Source of the DNA: a virus
IMG/VR virus record: IMGVR_UViG_3300009180_002772
Span: 1-51,334 of that record
Strand: one strand, 5' to 3'
DNA length: 51,334 nt
The position numbers were made by a program, and so were the translations under genes. Below are positions 1 through 9,092 of this stretch, piece by piece; position 1 is the first letter of the stretch; each line of letters starts with the position of its first letter. The notes under the pieces are model-generated. The model was not told where the DNA came from. It saw nothing but the letters and a program-made list of their open reading frames with translations, and searched no databases.

Positions 1-221
1 CTCCAAGTATAGGCATACTCATCGTTGTTACCCCACGCTTGATACGCTTCGCCTGTCATATCAAGATTACCACTAGCACATACTCCCATATTTTCATCTA
101 ATAAAGCATAGTAGAATCTAGCATACTTAAATAACTCTCCACCAATAGGGTAAAGATTAAAGATTGTTGCAGTTACTGATTTTCCGTTTATCCAACTTTG
201 GATAGGAGAGATTTGTTTCAT
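1..221 (-). CDS. Partial late-operon protein, unrecognised (3' part outside window)
   Basis: An open frame starts with ATG at 221 and runs off the left edge without a stop, giving 73 residues beginning MKQISPIQSWINGKSV. I do not recognise the family. The visible part is rich in Tyr and Asn with no membrane segment. It follows the preceding small gene by about 10 bases and continues the minus-strand virion transcript downstream of the tail fibre, so a tail or virion-associated role is the natural inference. Confidence 0.55.
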   Translation of the reverse strand, partial: MKQISPIQSWINGKSVTATIFNLYPIGGELFKYARFYYALLDENMGVCASGNLDMTGEAYQAWGNNDEYAYTW

Positions 222-231
222 ATTTTTTATT

Positions 232-456
232 TTAGAATTGACTTAAAAAAGTATCTTTTGTTGGACATTGTAAAGCAGTAACCACACCTAATGCGGTTGT
301 GTGTGCTGCTATATATGCTGAACTTGTTATTAATAAATTATCCCCTGTCGGAATAGCTACATCAACTGTATAGAATCCTGTTGCAGTTGCACCATCTCTT
401 AATGCTGCTCCTGTTATTAATTGATTACCTGCGGTTGCCGCCCAAGTACTTGGCAT
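232..456 (-). CDS. Small hypothetical protein downstream of tail fibre
   Basis: A 74-residue protein starting MPSTWAATAG, with a Thr/Ala-rich, probably beta-structured composition and no signal or membrane segment. Its ATG lies one base past the fibre stop codon (fibre stop 458-460, start 456), so it is tightly packed into the late operon and probably translationally coupled. The first four residues, MPST, match the start of the 171-residue protein on the other side of the fibre gene, which may hint at related short tail proteins, but the similarity does not extend convincingly. Function unknown. Confidence 0.6.
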   Translation of the reverse strand: MPSTWAATAGNQLITGAALRDGATATGFYTVDVAIPTGDNLLITSSAYIAAHTTALGVVTALQCPTKDTFLSQF

Positions 457-457
457 A

Positions 458-3400
458 TTATTTATTTTCTAGTTCTTTAATTCTTTGCTCTAATGCGTAC
501 ACTTTTGCAACTAATACTTCACGATAAGATAGGCTTAACATATCATCACTACCTTTTGAAACCGCACTATCTAATATCCCAATAAAATCTTGAGCATAAT
601 AACCTAGTTCAACCTTTCCGTTTTTAGTGTAAAGTTTAGGGGTTATTGATGCTATGCCTTTTGTTTGGTAGTTATCTTGGATAAGTGTTTTTAATCTGCT
701 ATCGGAACTTTCAAAGAATGATGTTGCGGTAACTGAACTTGAAAAGGTAGCTGCACCTGTGTTAGATATACGCAATCTTTCGGAAGTAGTAACGGTAGTA
801 CCACTTGTTCCCGATGCTGCATTATTAAATGTAATAGCGCCATCCGAATCAAGAATAATACGAGATGCACCATTTGTTGATATGTATTTATATGCAGTAC
901 CATCATAATAAAGATTGCTACTCAATTGAGCAAAAGCACCTCCATTTGTAATTAATGATGCATAACCTACTTGTAGAACATTAGGAAAAGTTGCTGAACT
1001 CCAAGCTGATGGTGTAACTCCTATGCCTACTTGACCTCCACTTGTAATACGCATTCTTTCGGTAGCATTGGTATTAAAAAGCATATTATAAGAATCTTGC
1101 ACAGTAAGTAGAAAATCTCTACCTGATGCTTGTATTCTATTATTAGTACCATCCCATTGACCAAACTGCATATTTCCTGTGGTAGAACTTTGTATTCTAA
1201 ATGCAGGGTCTGCTCCGTATAAATGCAATAAACCTGTTGGCGATGTAGTTCCTATACCTACATTGCCATCTCCTCTAACTCTAAAATATTCAGTACCACT
1301 ATAATTATGTACTCTAAATGAATCATCACTTGAATTTGTACCTGCAAATATTCCTATTCCATAAGAACTACCTGTAGTTGAACTACCATTTACTCTTGTA
1401 GCAAAAGAACCAGCAGTTCCATTAATTGTTACTGTGTTTCCTGAAGTAGCGGCAGAGAATGTAGCTGCTCCTGTGGATGCTATGGTAAGAGCAACAGCAG
1501 GATTTGAAGCATATGCTTTAGTAAAAAATCTCATTTGAGTAGATGAAACATCACCCATACTTGCTACAAAGTCAGCACTTCTTAAATATGGATTACCTGC
1601 AACTGCATAATATTGGTTTAAAATAAGACCATCCCCATCTGAAGTAGAATAGCTTTTTAATGTAGCAGTTCCATCAGTTGAATATACTCTTAATTGATTT
1701 TGACTTGTAGATGAAACACTAAACCTTCCTGTACCATTAACATCTAGCTTGTATAAAGAAGGGTTAGTAGTATAGCCAATAGAAGTATTTGCATTTGAAT
1801 CAATCAACATTGCAATAGCATTATTTACATCAAATCTCATTGTATTTGTTGATAAATAATATATTGCACCAAATGGAGAACCTGCCCTATAAAAACTAAT
1901 TCCCGAATTACTTGATGTACCTGCATCAATAGTAAAAAATGAAGCACTACTTGAAGCTATATGTAATAATGTGCTTGGTGTAGCAATTCCTAATCCCAAA
2001 CTCCCTGCTGCCGTTAAGGTCATTGCTTGGGTAAAGGTTATAGCGTTACCTGCCGTTCCTGAAGGAGCTATTTGCCAAACGTGGTTACCTTCTAATTGAT
2101 AATATCTTGTAGCTTGTTTAGTATTTATATACCTATCTGTTGAACCATCAAAAAATGCATTTGCAGATAAAAACATACCACTTGTCGCAGTATTTGAAGA
2201 TAAACAAGCAGCTACTACTTGTAATGCATTTACTCCACTCCACGCACTCGGTGTAACTCCTAATCCTAAATTGCCTGAAGATGTAAGTAACATCCTATTT
2301 GCTCCACCTGAAACAAATTGAATACCACCACCTGCTACAAAATAATATCCTGCATCACTAACACCAAAATCAGATAACTGCCCTAATTGATTAGAAATAA
2401 AACCTGTTGATTTTACATATCTATTAGCATTACCATCAGTTTGTATATTACCTGCAACTGAAATAGCTCCACCACTTTCACTAATAATACTATTCCCTAT
2501 TGTACTTGCACCTGTAAATTTAGGTAGGTAGTTGGTAGTTCCTGTTCCTGTTACAGGATTAGTTAAAGCACTTTGCTTATTGTTAAATGTTGTCCAATCG
2601 GCACTTGATAATGCCCCACGATTCGTTGCACTTGCAGTTGGTACATTTAAAGTAATTACAGGAGTTGTTGTACTTGTTGCAACTGTTGAACTTAAATCCG
2701 TTCCACTTGTACCTATTGTTAAAGCAGCTACGCTTGTAACTGTTCCTACACCACTACCACCAACTAAAGCTATTGTTCCACTTGCATCAGGTAGCGTGTA
2801 AGTTCTATCAGTATTATTAGTTAATGAACTTAATTCAAAAATTGCTGATTTGTAATTTGTACCATCTACATCCGAAATAAATACATATTTTCTTGCATTT
2901 GCATTAATACTATTATAACCTACAACATTACCAAGAAATGTAGTGCCTTGTTTAAGTATTAAATAACCACTTAAAGTTCCACTACCACGAGCAACATATC
3001 CTACTGAATCTATACCCGATGCAGTTAATGTATAAATACCTAAATTAACATCAGCAGTAGCACCTGTATATGGAACATATCCCGTTAAAGCACTTCCATA
3101 ATTAGGAACATTCAAAACATTAGCTATTAATGTAGCTACACCACTTGTCCCTATAGTAGTTAATGAACCTAAAAGTCCGCTAGTACCACTCGTTCCCGCA
3201 GTACCACTAGTACCCGCTGTACCACTTGTTCCTGAAGAACCGCTTGTTCCACTTGAACCACTTGTCCCACTAGAGCCAGAAGTACCTGTAGTACCCGAAG
3301 AACCACTTGTTCCATTAATACCGCTTGTTCCACTAGTTCCCGTTGTTCCTGCTGTTCCGCTACTTCCACTAGTTCCTGAACTACCCGATGTTCCTGTTGT

Positions 3401-5572
3401 TCCGCTAGAACCTGAAGTGCCTGAAAGACCACTTGTTCCGCTAGAACCTGATAAACCTGAAGTGCCTGATGTACCACTTAAGCCGCTAGTACCACTAGTT
3501 CCCGAAGTACCACCCGTTCCATTTGTGCCGCTTGTTCCTGAAGTTCCCGAAGAACCGCTAGAACCACTTAAGCCACTAGTACCAGAGCTTCCGCTAGTTC
3601 CCGTAGTTCCTGAAGAACCGCTAGTTCCTGTTGAACCTGAAGTACCTGAAGTTCCACCTGTACCATTTGTACCACTTGTACCGCTAGTTCCTGAAGAACC
3701 GCTTGTTCCAGTAGTTCCTGATGTGCCGCTTAAACCACTTGTACCCGAAGTACCAGTAGTACCGCTTGTGCCAGATGTACCACTTAATCCTGAAGTTCCC
3801 GATGTGCCACTTAATCCACTTGTTCCAGAGGTTCCTGAAGAACCATCACCACCACTAGCACCATCTAGGTTAACTGTCCATGCAGAATAAGTTCCACTAC
3901 CTACAGTTCTTGTTGGAGCTGCAAATTGCAAAGCACCTGTTCCACTATTATATGAAATAACCTCGCACTCTTGGAAGTTTAAAGCATTATAAACTACGAT
4001 TATTGATTGAGCAGGAGAGTAAGCCAACCCTGTTCCAACTGTTAAAGTTCCTGCATTACCAAGAGTAAAAGTTGTTGTTGATGTTGTATAATATTTATCT
4101 CCTGAATATCCTGATGTACCGCTAGTGCCACTAGTTCCTGAAGTACCAGAAGTACCAGAGCTACCAGATGAACCAGCACTACCGCTTGTTCCTGAAGTTG
4201 TACCTACAGCTATACCAATTTGTTTTATGTTGGTAATTATTGATGGTGCTGCTGGTATCGTTCCTGTTGCTGCTACTGCTGTTACTTGTACATCAGAGGC
4301 ATTTGCTTCAAAATAAACTTGGTAATAATCATTAGCATTTGCACTATCTATAATAGAAACAAATGGTAATTGTTTTGCACTTTGGCTTCTTAAACCTAAA
4401 ATAGAATCAGTTCTAATAATATTAGTACCATTTTTCCTTAACCAAATATTAACATCTGCACCTCCACCACCTGTATGTTCAATTTGTAATGAATATGCAA
4501 TTTCATAGATACCAGTATGTTGAACAGTAAGTTGTGAACCACTGAAAACAATACCATTACTATATTCATCATTTGTGTATGTGATTGCTGTTGGTGTATT
4601 TGCCGCTGTAACCACTTGAGTAGCTGTACTTGTAAACGCACCATACCAGTTAGCAATTGAAGCTCCTGAAGAACCATCTATACCATTACGACCTGATGTA
4701 CCCGCTGTTCCTGCTGTACCACTTGTACCAGCACTTCCATTTGTTCCTGAAGTTCCTGAACTACCTGATGTACCACTTGTGCCGCTTGTTCCAGTCGTTC
4801 CTGAAGTGCCAGAGGTTCCGCTAGTACCACTAATTCCTGCTGTACCCGAAGTGCCGCTTGTTCCGTTCGTTCCGTTAGCACCTGAAGTGCCAGAGGTTCC
4901 CGAAATGCCGCTTGTTCCACTTGAACCATTAACGCCGCTTGTTCCATTTGTACCATTTAATCCGCTTGTTCCTGAACTGCCACTAGTACCTGTTGTTCCT
5001 GAAGTTCCTGTTGTACCACTCGTTCCGCTTGAACCTGAAGTTCCGCTTGAACCAGAAGTACCTGTTGTTCCAGATGTGCCACCTGTTCCGTTTGTTCCAC
5101 TTGTTCCGGAAGTTCCTGTTGTACCTGAAGTTCCAGAACTACCACTAGTACCACTGCTTCCAGATGTTCCCGTAGTTCCACTTGTTCCACTTGTTGCTGA
5201 AGTTCCAGATGTTCCGCTGCTCCCAGATGTGCCTGAAGTTCCTGTTGTTCCAGATGTGCCTGAAGTTCCGCTAGTTCCACTTGTACCTGTTGTTCCAGAT
5301 GTTCCCGATGTTCCCGTTGTTCCACTTGTGCCTGTCGTTCCACTTGTTCCACGTGTTCCACTAGTGCCAGAAGTTCCTGTAGTACCACTAGTTCCTGTAG
5401 TACCAGAAGTACTTGAACTGCCAGAGCTACCAGAGCTACCGCTCGTCCCAGAACTTCCTGAAGTTCCTATAGTTCCTGAAGTATCGGCTGACACAATACC
5501 ATTAACGGCAACTAAAACTCCGTTTTCATTTCTTATTTTTATATCCCCCGTAATGAGTGATTGAATAGCCAT
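458..5572 (-). CDS. Collagen-like tail fibre with C1q-like domain and C-terminal S74 intramolecular chaperone
   Basis: This 1704-residue protein is the likely receptor-binding fibre. A short head (about 1-30) leads into a Gly-X-Y tract dominated by GTS, GTT and GSS triplets (about 31-300). A jelly-roll-like domain resembling C1q/TNF folds follows (about 300-455, from NWYGAF to the PSIITNIKQI strand). Next come a short tract, a small beta domain (about 490-570), a second long Gly-X-Y tract (about 575-797), and a stalk with repeated tail-fibre motifs (YTLPDASGTI, RMRITSGG). The C-terminus (about 1618-1704, starting SSDSRLKT and ending in a coiled coil) matches the endosialidase-chaperone/peptidase S74 domain, which trimerises fibres and cleaves itself off. 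The Gly-X-Y tracts supply a very large number of Ser/Thr hydroxyls. Confidence 0.9.
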   Translation of the reverse strand: MAIQSLITGDIKIRNENGVLVAVNGIVSADTSGTIGTSGSSGTSGSSGSSGSSSTSGTTGTSGTTGTSGTSGTRGTSGTTGTSGTTGTSGTSGTTGTSGTSGTSGTSGTTGTSGTSGSSGTSGTSATSGTSGTTGTSGSSGTSGSSGTSGTTGTSGTSGTNGTGGTSGTTGTSGSSGTSGSSGTSGTTGTSGTTGTSGSSGTSGLNGTNGTSGVNGSSGTSGISGTSGTSGANGTNGTSGTSGTAGISGTSGTSGTSGTTGTSGTSGTSGSSGTSGTNGSAGTSGTAGTAGTSGRNGIDGSSGASIANWYGAFTSTATQVVTAANTPTAITYTNDEYSNGIVFSGSQLTVQHTGIYEIAYSLQIEHTGGGGADVNIWLRKNGTNIIRTDSILGLRSQSAKQLPFVSIIDSANANDYYQVYFEANASDVQVTAVAATGTIPAAPSIITNIKQIGIAVGTTSGTSGSAGSSGSSGTSGTSGTSGTSGTSGYSGDKYYTTSTTTFTLGNAGTLTVGTGLAYSPAQSIIVVYNALNFQECEVISYNSGTGALQFAAPTRTVGSGTYSAWTVNLDGASGGDGSSGTSGTSGLSGTSGTSGLSGTSGTSGTTGTSGTSGLSGTSGTTGTSGSSGTSGTSGTNGTGGTSGTSGSTGTSGSSGTTGTSGSSGTSGLSGSSGSSGTSGTSGTNGTGGTSGTSGTSGLSGTSGTSGLSGSSGTSGLSGTSGSSGTTGTSGSSGTSGSSGTAGTTGTSGTSGINGTSGSSGTTGTSGSSGTSGSSGTSGSSGTSGTAGTSGTAGTSGTSGLLGSLTTIGTSGVATLIANVLNVPNYGSALTGYVPYTGATADVNLGIYTLTASGIDSVGYVARGSGTLSGYLILKQGTTFLGNVVGYNSINANARKYVFISDVDGTNYKSAIFELSSLTNNTDRTYTLPDASGTIALVGGSGVGTVTSVAALTIGTSGTDLSSTVATSTTTPVITLNVPTASATNRGALSSADWTTFNNKQSALTNPVTGTGTTNYLPKFTGASTIGNSIISESGGAISVAGNIQTDGNANRYVKSTGFISNQLGQLSDFGVSDAGYYFVAGGGIQFVSGGANRMLLTSSGNLGLGVTPSAWSGVNALQVVAACLSSNTATSGMFLSANAFFDGSTDRYINTKQATRYYQLEGNHVWQIAPSGTAGNAITFTQAMTLTAAGSLGLGIATPSTLLHIASSSASFFTIDAGTSSNSGISFYRAGSPFGAIYYLSTNTMRFDVNNAIAMLIDSNANTSIGYTTNPSLYKLDVNGTGRFSVSSTSQNQLRVYSTDGTATLKSYSTSDGDGLILNQYYAVAGNPYLRSADFVASMGDVSSTQMRFFTKAYASNPAVALTIASTGAATFSAATSGNTVTINGTAGSFATRVNGSSTTGSSYGIGIFAGTNSSDDSFRVHNYSGTEYFRVRGDGNVGIGTTSPTGLLHLYGADPAFRIQSSTTGNMQFGQWDGTNNRIQASGRDFLLTVQDSYNMLFNTNATERMRITSGGQVGIGVTPSAWSSATFPNVLQVGYASLITNGGAFAQLSSNLYYDGTAYKYISTNGASRIILDSDGAITFNNAASGTSGTTVTTSERLRISNTGAATFSSSVTATSFFESSDSRLKTLIQDNYQTKGIASITPKLYTKNGKVELGYYAQDFIGILDSAVSKGSDDMLSLSYREVLVAKVYALEQRIKELENK
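3180..3850 (-). repeat. Second collagen-like (Gly-Thr-Ser) coding repeat tract of the tail fibre
   Basis: Nine-base units encode Gly-X-Ser/Thr triplets, about residues 575-797 of the fibre. Synonymous codons vary strongly from copy to copy, so the protein repeat is far more regular than the DNA repeat. On the opposite strand the tract produces meaningless Val-Pro-Glu-rich open frames. Confidence 0.85.
4690..5480 (-). repeat. First collagen-like (Gly-Thr-Ser) coding repeat tract of the tail fibre
   Basis: This is the N-proximal Gly-X-Y tract, about residues 31-295, interrupted by occasional Asn, Ala, Leu, Val and Ile at the X position. As in the second tract, the code is degenerate between units. 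A short third tract lies near 4105-4195. Confidence 0.85.
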
Positions 5573-5586
5573 TTAAATTTTTTTTC

Positions 5587-6102
5587 TTAATAAACTAAAA
5601 TTCTAACAAATTCTCCAGTTTGAAAAGGAACAGTAGATGCAACTGTTAATGTACCCGTTGTGCTATCCCATTTAATATCATTTCCTGTAGGTGTGCCATT
5701 AAATATAATTTCACCAACACCTTGACCACCACGAGTGGCGGAAAGTAGTGATTTATTAATTCCTTGTGAAAATGTTATTGAAGTATTTCCAGTACCTGCG
5801 TATTGTCCTAATGGTATTGGAACTAATGCACCACCTGATGCCGGATTGACAACGATACCACCTGTACCAATTAACCCTTCTGCTTCATAAGCATACCCAC
5901 CACACATTCCGTAAACATAATTAGTAAAACCATTTATATTTATTCCTGTATAACTATTAGAATATACCCACTGAAGCAAATAAACTTCTGTAGATAATTT
6001 TTTAGGTAAATTTAAATCATTTTCTTGTTGGTTTTCAATAGCCTTAATCATCAATGATATTGAAACCTTCGCTATCTCTATAACATCTGCTGTACTTGGC
6101 AT
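5587..6102 (-). CDS. Hypothetical virion-associated protein
   Basis: A 171-residue protein. The first 60 residues look helical (ADVIEIAKVSISLMIKAIENQQ). The remainder is Gly/Thr-rich and beta-like, ending in a segment (TGTLTVASTVPFQTGEFVRILVY) of the kind seen at the ends of small tail or decoration proteins. Its start codon overlaps the stop of the preceding gene by one base (TAATG at 6100-6104), and the fibre gene begins 15 bases downstream. Not recognised; position suggests tail assembly or fibre attachment. Confidence 0.65.
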   Translation of the reverse strand: MPSTADVIEIAKVSISLMIKAIENQQENDLNLPKKLSTEVYLLQWVYSNSYTGININGFTNYVYGMCGGYAYEAEGLIGTGGIVVNPASGGALVPIPLGQYAGTGNTSITFSQGINKSLLSATRGGQGVGEIIFNGTPTGNDIKWDSTTGTLTVASTVPFQTGEFVRILVY

Positions 6103-6638
6103 TAGAATACAAGTTTAGGATTGTCAATAATGAATTTCGCTTTATTTAAAGATAATTGAGCAATTGTTATACCGGCTCCTAATGATATAGCATCATCTGC
6201 CGCTCTAATATATGTTGTTAATGCAAATTTTGTTGATAACCAATTATCGCCATCTAATAAAGATGGACTTGAAACTTGAGCTTTAGATAATTTTACATCA
6301 TATATTTTTGCGTAAGTTGAAAAACCATAATCAACTGTTTTACTATGTAACACAAGGTAATCTCCAATTGTAGAAGTAACACTTCCCCATTCTACGGTAA
6401 TAGTTAATGCGTAATCTTTATCAAGAACATCATAACTAATTATATTACCAGTTGCTAAAGGGAATAGTTCATAATTCGTAGTTGTTCCTTCTTCAACAAG
6501 ATATGTTCCATCTGATTTTCGCATATATACTCTCCTGCTTGTAATGGCTGCGTCTGTACCGGTGCTTGTATCCGTAATCACAATCAAATTAGGTACTGAA
6601 ATATATTGCGTTGCGGTAAAATTTTCTATAAATGGCAT
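6102..6638 (-). CDS. Hypothetical virion-associated protein
   Basis: A 178-residue protein starting MPFIENFTATQY. The first about 110 residues are beta-rich (SVPNLIVITDTSTGTDAAITSRRVYMRKSDGTYLVEEG), with a helical C-terminal part. The Thr-rich N-terminal segment resembles beta-sandwich domains of phage tail proteins, but I do not recognise a family. It is the first gene after the terminator at 6687-6718 and overlaps the next gene by one base. No clear promoter is visible in the 100-base gap upstream, so it may depend on read-through. Confidence 0.65.
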   Translation of the reverse strand: MPFIENFTATQYISVPNLIVITDTSTGTDAAITSRRVYMRKSDGTYLVEEGTTTNYELFPLATGNIISYDVLDKDYALTITVEWGSVTSTIGDYLVLHSKTVDYGFSTYAKIYDVKLSKAQVSSPSLLDGDNWLSTKFALTTYIRAADDAISLGAGITIAQLSLNKAKFIIDNPKLVF

Positions 6639-6686
6639 AATATAACTTTTATCAAAAATACCAAAAAATAATAGTATTATAAATAA

Positions 6687-6718
6687 AAAGCTCCTACTTT
6701 TTTTTAAGTAAGAGCTTT
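6687..6718 (-). terminator. Rho-independent terminator after the 300-residue structural gene
   Basis: Read on the minus strand, AAAGCTCTTACTT pairs imperfectly with AAGTAGGAGCTTT around an A-rich loop and is followed by a T-rich run (TTTTTATTTAT). It sits just downstream of the gene ending at 6741 and before the gene starting at 6638. Confidence 0.75.
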
Positions 6719-6740
6719 CTTGTAAATAATTAAATTAATT

Positions 6741-7643
6741 CTATACCACTTCTGGTTCAGTTAATTGTTTATTAATATTATCTAAAACTTGTTTACCATT
6801 CTTTGCAGAATTAATAAATTGAGTTAAAGCTTCTGTAACATTTCCTCTTTCCTCTTTTGATATAGTAGTTATTTCTTGAGAACCAAGACTAACCTTTCCT
6901 GTTGCAATATCAAATTTAAGAACATCGGTATCTAATGCTTTTCTAATAGAAGCCTTAATTGGTTTATTAGGGTCATTATAAACTTTTAAAAACTCTTCAG
7001 GTTTGGTACGAGCTAAATCAGCTACTTGAGCTAAAATAACTTCATCATCAGTAAATTCATTCCAATTCAATGATGCACCAATTTGACGAGCTTCGGCAGG
7101 TTTTAATTTAGTAACAATATTAATTGCCTCTTTTAATGTATTAAAGCCAGTCATAACCTTTTGGCTTGTAGCTTTTTGGTTGATTACCTTGCACATAGGA
7201 ATTTTGCTTTTATCTCTTCCGGCTTCTCCTAAAATACTATCTTGATTCCAATTTGAAATCATTAAAAATTCATATAATTCTTCATCTTTTTGATTTCCAC
7301 CTGTTAGTGAAAATTTACCTCCAAATTTAAAATCCCCAGAGCCATCACTAATTCCGGGCATAAAAAATCTTTCCAAAGGATTACCATCTCTATCCCATGA
7401 ATCAGCAACTACGATATCTACCCAAGAACTTCCTTCTTTTATATAAGGGTCTTTAACTCTATCTCTTAAAGGAATATTTGCTTTAGGATAAAGCATAGGG
7501 CTTTTTTGTCTTTCTTTTTCATCAGGGTCATTATTTTTTTGACCGGTAAGCATTTCAAAAGTGATTGTTTGACCAACTTCCAATTCAGGAATTTGCTTTT
7601 TTAATTCCTCTGAAATTGCGTTGAATTTTCCAACTACTTGCAT
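6741..7643 (-). CDS. Hypothetical structural protein next to major capsid gene
   Basis: A 300-residue soluble, charged protein with no signal or membrane segment. The middle part is beta-like and Gly-rich (about 85-125: RFFMPGISDGSGDFKFGGKFSLTGG, split here only for length in the original chain). The C-terminal half is helical (about 165-300). It directly follows the major capsid gene and is bounded by rho-independent terminators on both sides, so it forms its own expression unit. A head auxiliary or very abundant virion-associated role is plausible by position, but I do not recognise the family. Confidence 0.65.
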   Translation of the reverse strand: MQVVGKFNAISEELKKQIPELEVGQTITFEMLTGQKNNDPDEKERQKSPMLYPKANIPLRDRVKDPYIKEGSSWVDIVVADSWDRDGNPLERFFMPGISDGSGDFKFGGKFSLTGGNQKDEELYEFLMISNWNQDSILGEAGRDKSKIPMCKVINQKATSQKVMTGFNTLKEAINIVTKLKPAEARQIGASLNWNEFTDDEVILAQVADLARTKPEEFLKVYNDPNKPIKASIRKALDTDVLKFDIATGKVSLGSQEITTISKEERGNVTEALTQFINSAKNGKQVLDNINKQLTEPEVV

Positions 7644-7668
7644 ATTGTGTGTTTTTTATTATAAAAAT

Positions 7669-7697
7669 AAAGGGCGGCTTTTTACACCGCCCCTTTT
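7669..7697 (-). terminator. Rho-independent terminator after major capsid gene
   Basis: On the minus strand AAGGGGCGG and CCGCCCTTT form a strong stem around a nine-base loop, followed by TATTTTTATAATAAAAAA. It lies between the capsid stop (7706) and the next start (7643). No promoter is obvious in the remaining 25 bases, so partial read-through may set the level of the downstream gene. Confidence 0.85.
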
Positions 7698-7705
7698 AGT
7701 TTGTA

Positions 7706-9061
7706 TTAAGATAATACTTGTTGACGCAAGAAATGTTGAACACCTAAACACTCAAGACCTTGAGCAGTTGTCCAAGAACAAGTCCAGTTCATCGCATCTC
7801 CGTTAGGATTAACAGGAGATAATGCTCCTGTATGGATTTCACCAATCATGTCATTACCATACTTGGTTTGTGCAGGTACGTATCTTACACGCATTGCTGA
7901 ATCATAACCACCGCCTTCAACTTTAACTCTATTGTTATAAGGAATGTAGTAAACACTCTTATTGATAGTAGTTTGGCTGAATAATACCGGTTGGTCTTGA
8001 ATTGGCATTGTCATGTAATGTAAATCAAATCCGCCGTAGCTAACTTTATCTACAGTTAAATCTAATTCTTTACCATCAACAACGATACGAACTGATTGAA
8101 CACCAGAAGAACCTAAAGCCTTCCAATATGTATCATGCGCACGCTTTGCAGCAGAAGAACCAAATACTAAATAATCTTTAGGAGAACGTTGAGAAATCAA
8201 CACATCCAAAGCGTTATTAATATTTGTTTGTTGAACTGTACCTAAAGTACCATTTACCAATGTAGAACCGTACATTTCAATGTATTTGTTTAAACCACGA
8301 GTAGTTTGAACTGCTCCACCACCATCGGTAGCATCGCTATTACCATCTGTTAAGATTGGGTTTGTATCACTGAAAGTAGTAACTGACATATCACCTGCGA
8401 TATAAGCAGCATTGATTTGTCCTTTTAAACGGATTGCTTTCTCTAAATGGTCTTTAACGATAAACTTGTTTTGTCCGTTAAATTCAACCTCGATTGTAGC
8501 AGCGTTTTGTACGTCTGTAATTTTAGAGATTTCTCTAAAGATTTGATACTTGTTAGTGTAACGAGTCAAGCCGAAACGTAAGTTTGTTTGAGAAATTGAA
8601 TTCTCACCAACAGCTACAGAGAATAAAGATAATTTATCTCCAGCAGTCAAAGTAGCATTAGCTCCAGAAACTGTCTTAATGTAAACTGTATCAACACCTG
8701 AAGTAGATACTACGTTTGTAACGATTGCAGAAATAGCACCAGTAGGAACTAACACTAAATCATCTTTACGAGCTTGACCTGAAGTCGCTGCTGTACAAGT
8801 GAAGTTTAATGAAGTTGTACCTGTACCATTAACTGTTCCACCTGTTGTATCTAACAATTTGAATAAACTTTCGTTTACAAATGTGTAGTACAAAGGTTGA
8901 CCTGTTGCGATTGGTTTTTTTCTATCTCCCAACCATAAAATATCAGTTAACGCATCTTCGTTTTGGATGTCTGTAACTAATTTGTTAATCTCTCTCGTGT
9001 CAAGTACTGGGTCAATAGCACTGACGTAGGATTTGGTTATATTACCAATATTGTTTGCCAT
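7706..9061 (-). CDS. Major capsid protein (HK97-like)
   Basis: A 451-residue protein with the layout of a phage major capsid protein. It has a short N-terminal arm (MANNIGNITKSYVSAIDP), an early segment (residues about 15-60) ending in KKPIATGQPLYY, and a Thr/Gly/Val-rich beta insertion at about 75-150. A long spine-helix-like region follows (HLEKAIRLKGQINAAYIAGD, about 205-225), then a C-terminal region with the sequence LVFGSSAAKRAHDTYW and a beta-rich end. It lies immediately downstream of the scaffold-like gene in the order portal, ferritin-like, scaffold, capsid, and is followed by a strong terminator, as expected for the most abundant virion protein. Fold assignment rests on context and overall pattern rather than a single motif. 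Confidence 0.8.
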   Translation of the reverse strand: MANNIGNITKSYVSAIDPVLDTREINKLVTDIQNEDALTDILWLGDRKKPIATGQPLYYTFVNESLFKLLDTTGGTVNGTGTTSLNFTCTAATSGQARKDDLVLVPTGAISAIVTNVVSTSGVDTVYIKTVSGANATLTAGDKLSLFSVAVGENSISQTNLRFGLTRYTNKYQIFREISKITDVQNAATIEVEFNGQNKFIVKDHLEKAIRLKGQINAAYIAGDMSVTTFSDTNPILTDGNSDATDGGGAVQTTRGLNKYIEMYGSTLVNGTLGTVQQTNINNALDVLISQRSPKDYLVFGSSAAKRAHDTYWKALGSSGVQSVRIVVDGKELDLTVDKVSYGGFDLHYMTMPIQDQPVLFSQTTINKSVYYIPYNNRVKVEGGGYDSAMRVRYVPAQTKYGNDMIGEIHTGALSPVNPNGDAMNWTCSWTTAQGLECLGVQHFLRQQVLS

Positions 9062-9092
9062 TTTTTTTGGTTTTAAAAAGTAAAATAATTTT

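Noticed and set aside
3169-5388. Minus-strand frames of 90-140 residues rich in Val-Gln-Glu-Leu inside the fibre gene
   Set aside because: They are other-frame shadows of the Gly-X-Y repeats, with the same repetitive composition and no relation to known proteins.
3417-5564. Long plus-strand open frames rich in Val-Pro-Glu opposite the fibre gene
   Set aside because: They are the antisense reading of the Gly-Thr-Ser repeats (low-complexity VP/EVP strings), start without any promoter, and lie opposite a clearly recognised gene.
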